DNA of 64,000 nt, from contig NZ_LUAV01000002.1 of assembly GCF_002078505.1 (NCBI RefSeq), positions 643,681-707,680 on the forward strand, in the 5' to 3' direction. The notes below the pieces were generated by a model, which searched no databases, was not told where the DNA came from, and saw only the letters and a program-made list of their open reading frames with translations. Of this stretch, positions 1 to 10,422 are shown piece by piece (positions within the stretch are counted from its first letter, which is position 1; each line of letters opens with the position of its first letter). This DNA comes from Ensifer aridi. GTDB lineage: Bacteria > Pseudomonadota > Alphaproteobacteria > Rhizobiales > Rhizobiaceae. The position numbers and the translations under genes were made by a program.

Positions 1-214
1 GAGCGTCAATGTCGACGTCTACGGCAACCCGCCGCTCAAGAAGCAGGGCGAGATCCTGCTGAGCGCCACGACCTTCCGTTTCGACGGCTCCGACCTGATG
101 CCCGGCAAGATCGGTGCGGGCGCCTTCTGGACCGGCATGGTCGATTTCGTGGGCGGCAAGTCCTCCGCCGATGTGGCGGCCGGCGTGCAGAAAGCGTGGG
201 ACGCGATCAAGTAA
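1..214 (+). CDS. aglE: Alpha-glucoside ABC transporter substrate-binding protein, C-terminal end (partial)
   Basis: The window opens inside this gene. The frame beginning at base 2 reads about 70 residues and stops with TAA at 212-214. The tail ends DVAAGVQKAWDAIK, typical of the last helix of family 1 sugar-binding proteins. Two permease genes, an alpha-glucosidase gene and an ATPase gene follow on the same strand, so this should be the periplasmic binding protein AglE of the alpha-glucoside (sucrose, maltose, trehalose) importer. Assignment rests mainly on operon order; the N-terminus and signal peptide lie outside the window. Confidence 0.85.
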   Translation, partial: SVNVDVYGNPPLKKQGEILLSATTFRFDGSDLMPGKIGAGAFWTGMVDFVGGKSSADVAAGVQKAWDAIK

Positions 215-223
215 AGCCAGTTG

Positions 224-251
224 AGGCGGACGATGGGGCCATCGTCCGCCT
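224..251 (+). terminator. Strong hairpin between aglE and aglF
   Basis: Bases 224-236 (AGGCGGACGATGG) are perfectly complementary to 239-251, giving a stem of up to 13 bp. It starts 10 bases after the aglE stop and is followed by GTTCCTCATTT, not a clean T run. In binding-protein-dependent operons such hairpins usually stabilise the upstream mRNA or partly terminate transcription, so that binding protein exceeds permease. That role is inferred. Confidence 0.65.
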
Positions 252-368
252 GTTCCTCATTTCGGACGGCCTTCGGACATGCGGGCGGTCCCAACCAAAA
301 CGGTAGCAGCCGTCACACGAGGCGCCCGATGAGGCGTCTCCGAAGGCGTGAGAGGGGAGGAATGTGTC

Positions 369-1379
369 ATGGAGCAATTGGTTGCTGCCATTCTCACGAT
401 GGTGGCCGGTGTTCTGGTCTGCGCGGCCTATTTCTGGGGCACGAATTTGATTCTCGACCGGATCTTCCCTTCCAAAGGGAAGTTCGGTGCCGTCGCGTCC
501 CGCAATCTGCGTATCGCGAACAGCATCCGCCCCTGGCTGTTCCTTGCGCCGGCACTGCTGGCGCTGACGCTCTATCTCGTCTACCCCGTCGCCCAATCGG
601 TCTGGCTGAGCCTGCACGACAGGGGCGGCCAGAACTTCGTCGGGATCAGCAACTATCAATGGATGGTCAACGACGGCGAATTCCGGCAGTCGATCTTCAA
701 CAACTTCCTCTGGCTCCTGGTGGTTCCGGCGCTCTCTACCTTCTTCGGGCTTATCATCGCTGCGCTGACTGATCGGATCTGGTGGGGCAACATTGCCAAG
801 ACGCTGATCTTCATGCCGATGGCGATCTCCTTCGTCGGCGCGGCCGTGATATGGAAATTCATTTACGACTATCGCGCCGCAGGTACGGAGCAGATCGGCC
901 TTCTGAACGCGATCGTCGTCGCCTTCGGCGGTGAGCCGCAGGCCTGGATCACGCTGCCCTTCTGGAACAACTTCTTCCTGATGGCCATCCTCGTCTGGAT
1001 CCAGACCGGCTTTGCCATGGTCATCCTTTCGGCGGCGCTGCGCGGCATCCCGGAGGAGACGATCGAGGCGGCGGTGATCGATGGCGCCAATGGCTGGCAG
1101 ATCTTCTTCAAAATCATGGTGCCGCAGATCTGGGGCACGATCGCGGTCGTCTGGACCACCATCACCATCCTCGTTCTCAAGGTCTTCGATATTGTGCTGG
1201 CGATGACGAACGGTCAGTGGCAGAGCCAGGTGCTCGCCAACCTGATGTTCGATTGGATGTTCCGCGGCGGCGGCGATTTCGGTCGCGGCGCATCGATCGC
1301 CGTGGTCATCATGGTCCTCGTCATCCCGATCATGATCTGGAATATCCGCAATGCTGCCAAGGAAGCGGGGGGCCGCTGA
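369..1379 (+). CDS. aglF: Alpha-glucoside ABC transporter permease
   Basis: Inner-membrane permease of the alpha-glucoside importer, 336 aa, MalF-like (binding-protein-dependent transport family). Hydrophobic segments lie near the N-terminus (about 5-20) and from residue 50 onwards. The cytoplasmic EAA loop that docks the ATPase is seen at about residues 233-255 (EAAVIDGANGWQIFFKIMVP). I chose ATG 369 because GGGGAGG ends 8 bases before it; an in-frame GTG at 348 has no such site. aglG follows after one base, so the two are probably translationally coupled. Confidence 0.93.
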   Translation: MEQLVAAILTMVAGVLVCAAYFWGTNLILDRIFPSKGKFGAVASRNLRIANSIRPWLFLAPALLALTLYLVYPVAQSVWLSLHDRGGQNFVGISNYQWMVNDGEFRQSIFNNFLWLLVVPALSTFFGLIIAALTDRIWWGNIAKTLIFMPMAISFVGAAVIWKFIYDYRAAGTEQIGLLNAIVVAFGGEPQAWITLPFWNNFFLMAILVWIQTGFAMVILSAALRGIPEETIEAAVIDGANGWQIFFKIMVPQIWGTIAVVWTTITILVLKVFDIVLAMTNGQWQSQVLANLMFDWMFRGGGDFGRGASIAVVIMVLVIPIMIWNIRNAAKEAGGR

Positions 1380-1380
1380 A

Positions 1381-2526
1381 ATGAATCCGTCCACCCGTTC
1401 GCCGCTCATGTGCGCGGTTCATCTGTCCGTCCTGCTTCTGGTCCTGCTCTGGACCATGCCGACGGCGGGCCTTTTGATTTCATCCCTGCGCGACAAGGAT
1501 CAGCTCGCCGTGTCCGGCTGGTGGACGGCGCTTGCCACCTCCTCACGCAATGCGGTCGCACGCGCACCGTCGCCCGAAAGCCAGGTCGAGCGCGACGGCA
1601 AGTTCGTGATTTCCGGCAACGTGCTCGAAGGCCAGGGCGGCCAGATTTCCGCCTTCGGCTTTTCCAGCCGCGAGCCCGCCAAATTCAAACCTGGCGAGAC
1701 GGCCGAGCTCAATGACGGCGAAAGGCTGACGGTACAGGCTGACGGCAGCTTCGAGATCGTCTCGGATCAGCGGATGGAGGGATCGCGCGGCCAGCGAATC
1801 TTCTTCACGGCCTCGACGCCGCCGCGCTTCACGCTCGACAACTACGCCGAGGTTCTGAGCGCGGCAGGCATCGGCAGGTCCTTCCTCAATTCGTTGACCG
1901 TTGCCGTCCCGTCCACGGTTATCCCTATCCTGATCGCCGCCTTCGCCGCCTATGCGCTTGCCTGGATGCCCTTTCCGGGGCGCGCACTGCTGCTCGCCGT
2001 CGTCGTCGGCCTGCTCGTAGTGCCTCTGCAAATGTCGCTTATTCCGCTGCTGCAGCTTTACAACGGGGTCGGCGCTTTCTTCGGCGTCCCGGCCAAGACC
2101 TATATGGGCATCTGGCTTGCCCATACCGGCTTCGGTCTGCCGCTGGCGATCTATCTGCTGCGCAACTACATGGCCGGGCTGCCGCGCGAGATCATGGAAT
2201 CCGCGCGGGTGGATGGTGCCAGCGATTTCGAGATCTTCGTCAAGATCGTCCTGCCTCTGTCTTTCCCGGCGCTCGCCTCCTTTGCCATTTTCCAGTTCCT
2301 GTGGACCTGGAACGATCTTCTCGTCGCTCTGGTCTTCCTCGGCGCGGGCGACGACGAGTTGGTGCTGACCGGGCGGCTCGTCAACCTTCTCGGCTCGCGC
2401 GGCGGCAATTGGGAAATCCTCACCGCCTCCGCCTTCATTACCATCATCGTTCCGTTGATCGTCTTCTTCGCCCTGCAGCGCTATCTCGTTCGCGGCCTGC
2501 TGGCGGGATCGGTCAAGGGCGGCTGA
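1381..2526 (+). CDS. aglG: Alpha-glucoside ABC transporter permease
   Basis: Second permease of the importer, 381 aa, MalG-like. After the first membrane segment (about 12-32) there is a roughly 110-residue polar, probably periplasmic stretch before the core, whose helices begin near residue 160. This large insertion distinguishes AglG-type from short MalG-type permeases. The EAA loop lies at about 272-292 (ESARVDGASDFEIFVKIVLP). ATG 1381 follows the aglF stop by one base. A longer in-frame start at 1351 would overlap aglF and is less likely. Confidence 0.93.
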   Translation: MNPSTRSPLMCAVHLSVLLLVLLWTMPTAGLLISSLRDKDQLAVSGWWTALATSSRNAVARAPSPESQVERDGKFVISGNVLEGQGGQISAFGFSSREPAKFKPGETAELNDGERLTVQADGSFEIVSDQRMEGSRGQRIFFTASTPPRFTLDNYAEVLSAAGIGRSFLNSLTVAVPSTVIPILIAAFAAYALAWMPFPGRALLLAVVVGLLVVPLQMSLIPLLQLYNGVGAFFGVPAKTYMGIWLAHTGFGLPLAIYLLRNYMAGLPREIMESARVDGASDFEIFVKIVLPLSFPALASFAIFQFLWTWNDLLVALVFLGAGDDELVLTGRLVNLLGSRGGNWEILTASAFITIIVPLIVFFALQRYLVRGLLAGSVKGG

Positions 2527-2556
2527 TCCCATTCACGACAAGGACCACCAGAACAT

Positions 2557-4212
2557 ATGAACACGACAGAAACGACGAGCTCTCTTCTGCGGCCCGACAA
2601 GGATTGGTGGCGCGGAGCGGTGATCTACCAGATCTATCCGCGTTCCTTTCAGGACACGAATGGCGACGGGATCGGCGATCTGAAGGGCATCACCGCCCGC
2701 CTGCCGCATGTCGCGTCGCTCGGCGCAGACGCGATCTGGATCTCGCCCTTTTTCACCTCGCCGATGAGGGACTTCGGTTACGACGTCTCGAACTACAAGG
2801 ATGTCGATCCGATCTTCGGCACGCTTGAGGATTTCGACGCGCTGATCGCCGAGGCGCACCGGCTCGGCCTCCGCGTGATGATCGACCTCGTCCTGTCGCA
2901 CACGTCGGACCAGCATCCCTGGTTCGTCGAAAGCCGCTCGAGCCGCAGCAACGCCAAGGCGGACTGGTATGTCTGGGCGGATTCGAAGCCCGACGGCACG
3001 CCGCCCAACAACTGGCTGTCGATCTTCGGCGGCTCTGCCTGGGCCTGGGACCCGACCCGACTGCAATATTACCTGCACAATTTCCTGACCTCGCAGCCGG
3101 ACCTGAACCTGCACAACCCCGAGGTTCAGGAAGCACTCCTTGCCGTCGAACGATTCTGGCTGGAACGGGGCGTCGACGGTTTCCGCCTCGACACCATCAA
3201 CTTCTATTTTCACGACAAGCAATTGCGCGACAATCCGGCGTTGGCGCCGGAGCGGCGCAATGCCTCGACGGCGCCGGCGGTCAACCCATACAACTACCAA
3301 GAACATATCTACGACAAGAACCGGCCGGAGAATCTGGAATTCCTGAAGCGCTTCCGGGCGGTAATGGACGAATTTCCCGCGATCGCCGCGGTCGGCGAGG
3401 TCGGCGATAGCCAACGCGGTCTTGAGATCGCCGGCGAATACACGTCCGGCGGCGACAAGGTGCATATGTGCTACGCCTTCGAGTTCCTGGCGCCGGATAC
3501 GCTGACGCCCCATGGCGTCGCCGAGGTGCTGCTGGACTTTCAGAAGGCGGCGCCGGAGGGCTGGGCCTGCTGGGCTTTTTCGAACCACGACGTCGTCCGC
3601 CACGTCAGCCGCTGGGGTCACCGCATCGCCGATCACGATGCGCATGCCAAGCTGCTCGCAAGCCTCTTGATGTCCTTGCGTGGTTCCGTCTGCATCTATC
3701 AGGGCGAGGAACTGGCGCTGACCGAAGCGGAACTCGCCTACGAGGATCTTCGCGACCCTTACGGCATTCAGTTCTGGCCCGACTTCAAGGGGCGGGACGG
3801 CTGCCGCACGCCGATGGTATGGGAGAGCCTGCCGGATGGAGGCTTCAGCGACGCGAAGCCCTGGCTGCCGATTTCGGAGAGCCACCTGTCGCAGGCCGTC
3901 GCCGTGCAGGAGGGCGATCCGAAGTCGGTCCTGCAGCACTACCGCCGCTTCCTGCAGTTCAGGAAGGCGTATCCGGCTTTTGCCAAAGGCGAGATCGAGT
4001 TCGTCGAGACCAAGGGATCCGTGCTCGCCTTCCTGCGCAGCTTTGGCAACGAGAAACTCTTCTGCCTCTTCAACATGAGCGGTGAACCGGTCACGAAGGA
4101 ATTGCCGCGCGCGCGGCTGGAAGTGCTCGAAGGCCACGGCTTCGTCTTTGAGATTATGGACAACGAGGTCAATCTACCGGCCTGGGGCGCGTTTTTCGCG
4201 CGCCTGGTCTGA
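2557..4212 (+). CDS. aglA: Alpha-glucosidase (GH13)
   Basis: Cytoplasmic glycoside hydrolase family 13 enzyme, 551 aa, that splits imported alpha-glucosides into glucose and the partner sugar. No signal peptide. Conserved GH13 regions are visible: DLVLSHTSD near 109; GFRLDTIN with the likely nucleophile Asp212; AVGEVGD with the likely acid/base Glu281; and SNHD with Asp345. The N-terminus (DWWRGAVIYQIYPRSFQDTN) is typical of oligo-1,6-glucosidase/alpha-glucosidase types. It lies between permease and ATPase genes of the agl operon, which supports its substrate class. Confidence 0.95.
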   Translation: MNTTETTSSLLRPDKDWWRGAVIYQIYPRSFQDTNGDGIGDLKGITARLPHVASLGADAIWISPFFTSPMRDFGYDVSNYKDVDPIFGTLEDFDALIAEAHRLGLRVMIDLVLSHTSDQHPWFVESRSSRSNAKADWYVWADSKPDGTPPNNWLSIFGGSAWAWDPTRLQYYLHNFLTSQPDLNLHNPEVQEALLAVERFWLERGVDGFRLDTINFYFHDKQLRDNPALAPERRNASTAPAVNPYNYQEHIYDKNRPENLEFLKRFRAVMDEFPAIAAVGEVGDSQRGLEIAGEYTSGGDKVHMCYAFEFLAPDTLTPHGVAEVLLDFQKAAPEGWACWAFSNHDVVRHVSRWGHRIADHDAHAKLLASLLMSLRGSVCIYQGEELALTEAELAYEDLRDPYGIQFWPDFKGRDGCRTPMVWESLPDGGFSDAKPWLPISESHLSQAVAVQEGDPKSVLQHYRRFLQFRKAYPAFAKGEIEFVETKGSVLAFLRSFGNEKLFCLFNMSGEPVTKELPRARLEVLEGHGFVFEIMDNEVNLPAWGAFFARLV

Positions 4213-4231
4213 GAAGCGAGGGGAGGGTGCA

Positions 4232-5320
4232 ATGACGGGCCTGCTGCTAAAAGATATCCGCAAGTCCTACGGGGCGGTCGATGTCATTCACGGTATCAAT
4301 CTCGATATCAAGCAGGGCGAATTCGTCGTCTTCGTCGGCCCGTCCGGCTGTGGCAAATCGACCTTGCTGCGGATGATCGCGGGTCTGGAGGAAATTACCG
4401 GCGGTGACATGTTCATCGACGGCGAGCGGGTCAACGACGTACCGCCGTCGAAGCGCGGCATTGCCATGGTGTTCCAGTCCTACGCGCTTTATCCGCACAT
4501 GACGGTCTATGACAACATGGCCTTCGGCATGCGGATCGCGAGGGAATCGAAGGAGGAGATCGACCGTCGCGTCCGTGCGGCGGCGGAAATGCTCCAACTC
4601 ACCCAATATCTGGATCGTCTGCCGAAGGCGCTCTCGGGTGGCCAGCGCCAGCGTGTGGCGATCGGGCGGGCGATCTGCCGTAATCCCAAGGTCTTCCTCT
4701 TCGACGAGCCTCTCTCCAATCTCGACGCCGCGCTGCGCGTCGCAACCCGCATCGAGATCGCCAAGCTCAGCGAGCGGATGTCCGATACGACGATGATCTA
4801 TGTCACCCATGACCAGGTGGAGGCGATGACGCTCGCCGACCGGATCGTCGTCCTTTCCGCCGGCCATATCGAGCAGGTCGGTGCCCCGCTGGAACTCTAC
4901 GAGCGACCAGCAAACCTCTTCGTCGCCCGCTTCATCGGCTCTCCGGCGATGAACGTCATTCCCGCAACGATCACGGCCGCCGGCGCGCAGACGACCGTGA
5001 CGCTCGTGCGTGGAAAGTCCGTGACGCTCGACATTCCGACCGAGGCTTCCGAAAACGGCAGGAAGGCAAGTTTCGGGGTTCGGCCGGAAGACCTTGAGGT
5101 GACCGAGTCCGAGGATTTCCTGTTCGAGGGAACGGTTTCGATCGTCGAAGCGCTCGGTGAGGTCACGCTGCTCTATATAGAGGGACTCGTGGAGGGCGAG
5201 CCGATCATTGCAAAGATGCCGGGAATCCCGCGGGTCGGCCGCGGCGACAAGGTGCGCTTCACCGCCGACAAGGCGAAGCTTCACCTTTTCGATGCCGAAG
5301 GGCGCAGCTATCGGGCTTAG
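4232..5320 (+). CDS. aglK: Alpha-glucoside ABC transporter ATP-binding protein
   Basis: ATPase that drives the Agl importer, 362 aa, MalK/UgpC type. Walker A GPSGCGKST is at 36-44, the signature LSGGQ at 134-138, Walker B with FLFDEPLSNLD near 155-165, and the switch His in YVTHDQ near 190. The C-terminal third is the OB/TOBE-like regulatory domain of MalK-type ATPases. ATG 4232 is preceded by GAGGGGAGG. The 19-base gap after aglA places it in the same operon; it is the last gene before a repeat element. Confidence 0.94.
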   Translation: MTGLLLKDIRKSYGAVDVIHGINLDIKQGEFVVFVGPSGCGKSTLLRMIAGLEEITGGDMFIDGERVNDVPPSKRGIAMVFQSYALYPHMTVYDNMAFGMRIARESKEEIDRRVRAAAEMLQLTQYLDRLPKALSGGQRQRVAIGRAICRNPKVFLFDEPLSNLDAALRVATRIEIAKLSERMSDTTMIYVTHDQVEAMTLADRIVVLSAGHIEQVGAPLELYERPANLFVARFIGSPAMNVIPATITAAGAQTTVTLVRGKSVTLDIPTEASENGRKASFGVRPEDLEVTESEDFLFEGTVSIVEALGEVTLLYIEGLVEGEPIIAKMPGIPRVGRGDKVRFTADKAKLHLFDAEGRSYRA

Positions 5321-5343
5321 GCCTGCGACAACAGCGATTTACT

Positions 5344-5417
5344 CCTCTCCTCGGGTTTAACCCGAGGACCAGCCTTCTCGCCGCTTGCGGGGAGAAGGCG
5401 GCAGGCGGATGAGAGAG
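5344..5417. repeat. RIME1-like double-palindrome intergenic element
   Basis: Two adjacent palindromes: CCTCGGGTTTAACCCGAGG, then GCCTTCTCGCC / GGGGAGAAGGC around a short loop, followed by GGCAGGCGGATGAGAGAG. Read on the minus strand this is the usual arrangement of the rhizobial intergenic mosaic element RIME1 (TCATCC..CTTCTCCCCGC..). The copy lies 24 bases after aglK and probably ends or stabilises the agl transcript. The family name is from memory; no alignment was run. Confidence 0.7.
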
Positions 5418-5523
5418 ACCAGCGTTTTCGCGTGGATGCCTACTCACCCCCGCGTCGAACCAAACTCTCTGTTAAATATCATGGGTTAGCGTGATCGCAG
5501 AATGAAATGCGAAAGGCGAATTC

Positions 5524-5934
5524 ATGCGCAGTGCAGCCCCCGTCATGTTCCGGCATTTTCTCAACAAGGAAGAGTCCTTCATGTACGATCGGGAAACGAA
5601 TTTCCCGATGGAGGACACCCGGAACGACGCAAGGATCGAATTCACCGAGAAGGGGATCCAGCACCTGGCGTCGCGCCGCTGCGAGATCATCAAGCTCTCG
5701 AAAAGCAGCGCCGTGATCGGCATCCTGACGAAGTTTCACTTGCCGCAAACCTTCTATCTCGATATCCCGAGCGCCCGAATTCCCTTGATCGGCTGCCTCC
5801 TGAAGCGCGTGCACGCCAACAACGTCATCGAGGCGCGGTTCCTGCGGCTCCTGAGCGACCGCGACTTGAATCGCATCTTCGTCTACAGCACCCATCCGAA
5901 CCACCGCAACCGCACGCTCGACATCTATCGCTGA
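5524..5934 (+). CDS. Conserved hypothetical protein, possible PilZ-like fold
   Basis: A 136-aa soluble protein I do not recognise by name. It has no membrane segment or signal peptide and is rich in Arg, Leu and Ile. The arrangement (an Arg-rich N-terminal third, then alternating hydrophobic strands around FYLDIPSARIPLIGCLLKRV) resembles small PilZ-like proteins, but I do not see a complete RxxxR...DxSxxG motif, so c-di-GMP binding is not claimed. Two starts are possible: ATG 5524 (AAAGG 8 bases upstream) or ATG 5581 (AAGGA 8 bases upstream, 117 aa). It stands alone between the agl operon and edd. Confidence 0.7.
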   Translation: MRSAAPVMFRHFLNKEESFMYDRETNFPMEDTRNDARIEFTEKGIQHLASRRCEIIKLSKSSAVIGILTKFHLPQTFYLDIPSARIPLIGCLLKRVHANNVIEARFLRLLSDRDLNRIFVYSTHPNHRNRTLDIYR

Positions 5935-5980
5935 ACCGGGTGGTTGAAGGCCGCCGCTGACGGGCGATCTCGCCTTCCGT

Positions 5981-7801
<1,821 letters not shown>

Positions 7802-7851
7802 GGCACATCCTCTTCCGGAGTCTCCGGACTCCTTTTTCAACCTGTCATTGG

Positions 7852-7946
7852 GTTACAGCGGCATGGCGTGCAAGTGACGCTGTAACGCCTTGAATTGCTG
7901 CACAATTTTACGCCGAATTCGAACTCGAATTAAGCCATTGTGCTAC
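7852..7946 (+). repeat. Degenerate copy of a two-hairpin intergenic repeat
   Basis: GTTACAGCG...CGCTGTAAC forms the first stem, followed by GCCTTGAATTGCTGCACAATTTT and a second arm pair around GAATTCGAACTCGAATT, ending TTGTGCTAC. It aligns by eye with the better copies at 14674, 17834, 51745 and 57491 but has lost the TTTAAGG core. It occupies much of the pgl-edd gap. Confidence 0.6.
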
Positions 7947-8041
7947 CGAGCGCCGCGCCTTCGCGCGGATCACTCCTCTGCTAGGGAGCGCGCTCCGCTT
8001 CCGGCGACCTGCCTCGAAGCGGCGGCACCCGTCGAGGCGCC

Positions 8042-8740
8042 TCAAGGCGCCCAGTATATCTGCAGCGGCGAGGCCGCGCGCCGGAGCATGGCGCGGATCG
8101 GCATCTCGAGCTCGTTGCCGGGCGCCTCCGCCCGAGCGAGCACCTCCCTCTTGCCGTTCCCTTCGATATGCAGCACCAGGTACCCTGCATCCTGCAGGCT
8201 CGAGAAGGTAAAGGTGAGGCGAGTTTCGCCCGCACCCTCCGCTTCCATGGTGATCACGCCGCGCGGCGTCGCGGGATCGAGCGCCTCCTCGAGGCGTGTC
8301 CCTCCGGGAAAGAACGAGGCGGTGTGCCCGTCCGTTCCCATCCCGAGCACCACGACATCGAAGGGTGCGCTGAAGTCTGCCGTCGCCTCGCTCGCAATCA
8401 CGGCCGCCGCCTCAGCCGTCTCCGCGGCATGGTAGAGCGGCACGAAACCGGCCGCCGCCGCCTTGTTCTGCAGGAGATTAGCCGCGACGAGTCCATGGTT
8501 GGAGCGCTCGCTTTCCGGCGGTACGAAACGTTCGTCGACGAGGGTGACGGTCACCTTCGCCCAATCGAGCTCGCGTCGCGAGAGAGACTGGAAAAAGGCC
8601 TTCGGGGTGGAGCCCCCCGATACCGCGAGGCTCGCCATGCCTCTCGCCGCGATCGCGGCGGCGAGTCTTGCGCCAACGGCATCTGCAAGGGCCTCCGCCA
8701 GTGCGGCGCCGTTCTCGAATATGTGCATGGTTGCGCTCAT
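8042..8740 (-). CDS. pgl: 6-phosphogluconolactonase
   Basis: Hydrolyses 6-phosphogluconolactone made by Zwf to 6-phosphogluconate. 232 aa, normal for the DevB-type family. The glucosamine-6-phosphate isomerase-like fold is shown by VSGGSTPKAFF near 40-50, VTLVDERFVPPESERSNHGLV near 62-82 and VVLGMGTDGHTASFFPGG near 140. It starts 10 bases after the zwf stop and shares its strand, so zwf-pgl is an operon. Confidence 0.95.
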   Translation of the reverse strand: MSATMHIFENGAALAEALADAVGARLAAAIAARGMASLAVSGGSTPKAFFQSLSRRELDWAKVTVTLVDERFVPPESERSNHGLVAANLLQNKAAAAGFVPLYHAAETAEAAAVIASEATADFSAPFDVVVLGMGTDGHTASFFPGGTRLEEALDPATPRGVITMEAEGAGETRLTFTFSSLQDAGYLVLHIEGNGKREVLARAEAPGNELEMPIRAMLRRAASPLQIYWAP

Positions 8741-8749
8741 GGATCGGCC

Positions 8750-10225
8750 TTAGATCGCATCGTTCCAGGTGCGGCCGTCGCGTTCGATGAGCGCGATCGC
8801 TTGGCTCGGCCCCCAGGTGCCGGCGGTGTAGCCCTGCACCTGCTGTCCTGCCGTTTCCCAGGCCTTGAGGATCGGGTCGATCCATTGCCAGGCGGCCTCC
8901 ACTTCGTCGCGGCGCACGAACAGCGTCTGGTTGTTGCGGATGACGTCGAGCAGCAGCCGTTCATAGGCGTCGGCATTGCGTACGCCAAAGGCTTCGGCGA
9001 AGCTCATGTCCAGGGGCACGTTCCTGAGACGCATGCCGCCCGGTCCGGGGTCCTTGATCATCAGCGACTGCTTGACGCCCTCGTTCGGCTGCAGGCGGAT
9101 CATCAGCTGGTTGGCTGAAATACGGCCGGCGCTCTGGTCGAAGATCGAGTGCGGGATCTGCTTGAAGGTGATGACGATCTCCGACATGCGGCCCGCCATG
9201 CGCTTGCCGGTGCGCAGATAAAACGGCACGCCCGCCCAACGCCAGTTGCTGATTTCCGCTTTGAGTGCGACGAAGGTTTCCGTGTTGGAAACGCCACCCT
9301 CGAGTTCCTCCAGGTAGCCCTTGACCGGCCCGCCGGCGGACGCACCGGCGCGATACTGGCCACGGACCGTCACCTGCTCGACATTGGCGGCGGTGATCGG
9401 CTTCAGCGCACGAAGGACCTTGAGCTTCTCGTCGCGCACCGCTTCCGCGTCCATCGATGTCGGCGCCTCCATGGCGACGAAGCAGACGAGCTGGAGGATG
9501 TGGTTCTGCACCATGTCGCGCAGCGCACCGGCCTTGTCGTAATAGCCGGCGCGGTTCTCCAGCCCGACGGCCTCCGAAACGGTGATCTGCACGTGATCGA
9601 TATGGGCGGAATTCCAGAGCGGCTCATAGAGCGCATTGGCGAAGCGCAGCGCCATCAGGTTCTGCACCGTCTCTTTGCCGAGATAATGATCGATGCGGAA
9701 GATCTGCTCTTCGCGGAACACCTTGCCGATCGTGTCGTTGAGTTCTGTCGCCGAGGCGAGGTCACGGCCGATCGGCTTCTCGACGACGATGCGGGTATTC
9801 TTGGTGATCAGCTTGTGGTCGCGGATTTTTTCCGAAATGTCGCCGAAGATCGCTGGTCCGACGGCGAGATAGAAGGCGCGGATGCGATCCTTGCCTTCCT
9901 CCAGAATCTTCTTCAGATCATCCCAGCCCTGCTCGGATTTGGCGTCGACAGAGACATAGTAAAGCCTCGAAGTGAACTTCTCGACTTCCATCTCGTTGAA
10001 CTCGCCCGGCTTCAGATGCTCCCTTAGGGCATCGGTCGCGAACTTGCGATAGTCGTCATGTGTGAGGCTCGCGCGCGAGGCGCCGATAATCCGCGTCGGT
10101 TCCGAGAACTGACCTTCCATCTGCCGGTGGTAAAGCGCCGGCAGCAGCTTGCGCTCCGCAAGATCGCCGGTGCCCCCGAACACGACGTAGTCAAACGGTT
10201 CGACGGGAATGATCTGGCTGCTCAT
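8750..10225 (-). CDS. zwf: Glucose-6-phosphate 1-dehydrogenase
   Basis: Oxidises glucose 6-phosphate to the lactone with reduction of NAD(P)+, feeding the Entner-Doudoroff and pentose phosphate routes. 491 aa, the usual length. The nucleotide-binding motif [10 protein letters not shown] is at 17-26, EKPIGRD at 149-155 and the active-site motif RIDHYLGKE at 177-185. It is the first gene of zwf-pgl-(edd). The AT-rich stretch at 10259-10283 just upstream is the likely promoter area, but I could not fix -35/-10 boxes. Confidence 0.97.
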   Translation of the reverse strand: MSSQIIPVEPFDYVVFGGTGDLAERKLLPALYHRQMEGQFSEPTRIIGASRASLTHDDYRKFATDALREHLKPGEFNEMEVEKFTSRLYYVSVDAKSEQGWDDLKKILEEGKDRIRAFYLAVGPAIFGDISEKIRDHKLITKNTRIVVEKPIGRDLASATELNDTIGKVFREEQIFRIDHYLGKETVQNLMALRFANALYEPLWNSAHIDHVQITVSEAVGLENRAGYYDKAGALRDMVQNHILQLVCFVAMEAPTSMDAEAVRDEKLKVLRALKPITAANVEQVTVRGQYRAGASAGGPVKGYLEELEGGVSNTETFVALKAEISNWRWAGVPFYLRTGKRMAGRMSEIVITFKQIPHSIFDQSAGRISANQLMIRLQPNEGVKQSLMIKDPGPGGMRLRNVPLDMSFAEAFGVRNADAYERLLLDVIRNNQTLFVRRDEVEAAWQWIDPILKAWETAGQQVQGYTAGTWGPSQAIALIERDGRTWNDAI

Positions 10226-10341
10226 GGGATGTCTCGATCTCGTTGAGGTCTGGGCAGGTATAATCTAATCGATTTAAAAACGCTAGGGTGCGACGCAACA
10301 AAATAGCGCCACGCAGCATTTTCTCGATCGTGAGATTTTGG

Positions 10342-10355
10342 GGGTGAATTCACCC
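10342..10355. promoter_or_regulatory. Palindrome upstream of zwf (candidate operator)
   Basis: GGGTGAATTCACCC is a perfect 14-bp palindrome, flanked by ATTTT at 10335-10339 and AAAAT at 10356-10360. It lies 117 bases upstream of the zwf start and just beyond the terminator of the oxidoreductase gene. It could be an operator for zwf or part of that terminator; I cannot separate these by eye. Confidence 0.4.
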
Positions 10356-10361
10356 AAAATC

Positions 10362-10383
10362 AAAAAAGGCCCCTTCCAAAGGG
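10362..10383 (-). terminator. Rho-independent terminator of the polyamine oxidase gene
   Basis: On the minus strand CCCTT-TGG-AAGGG (10383-10371) is followed by GGCC and a run of T (10367-10362). It begins 40 bases after the stop codon at 10423. The stem is only 5 bp, so it is a moderate terminator. Confidence 0.5.
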
Positions 10384-10422
10384 TTGCCGGAGGGAAAGCC
10401 GGGCGAGCGCTTTCCCGCCGCG

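Noticed and set aside
207..1409. 400-codon open frame opposite aglF
   Set aside because: Asp/Arg/His-rich antisense translation typical of high-GC shadows; aglF is clearly the real gene.
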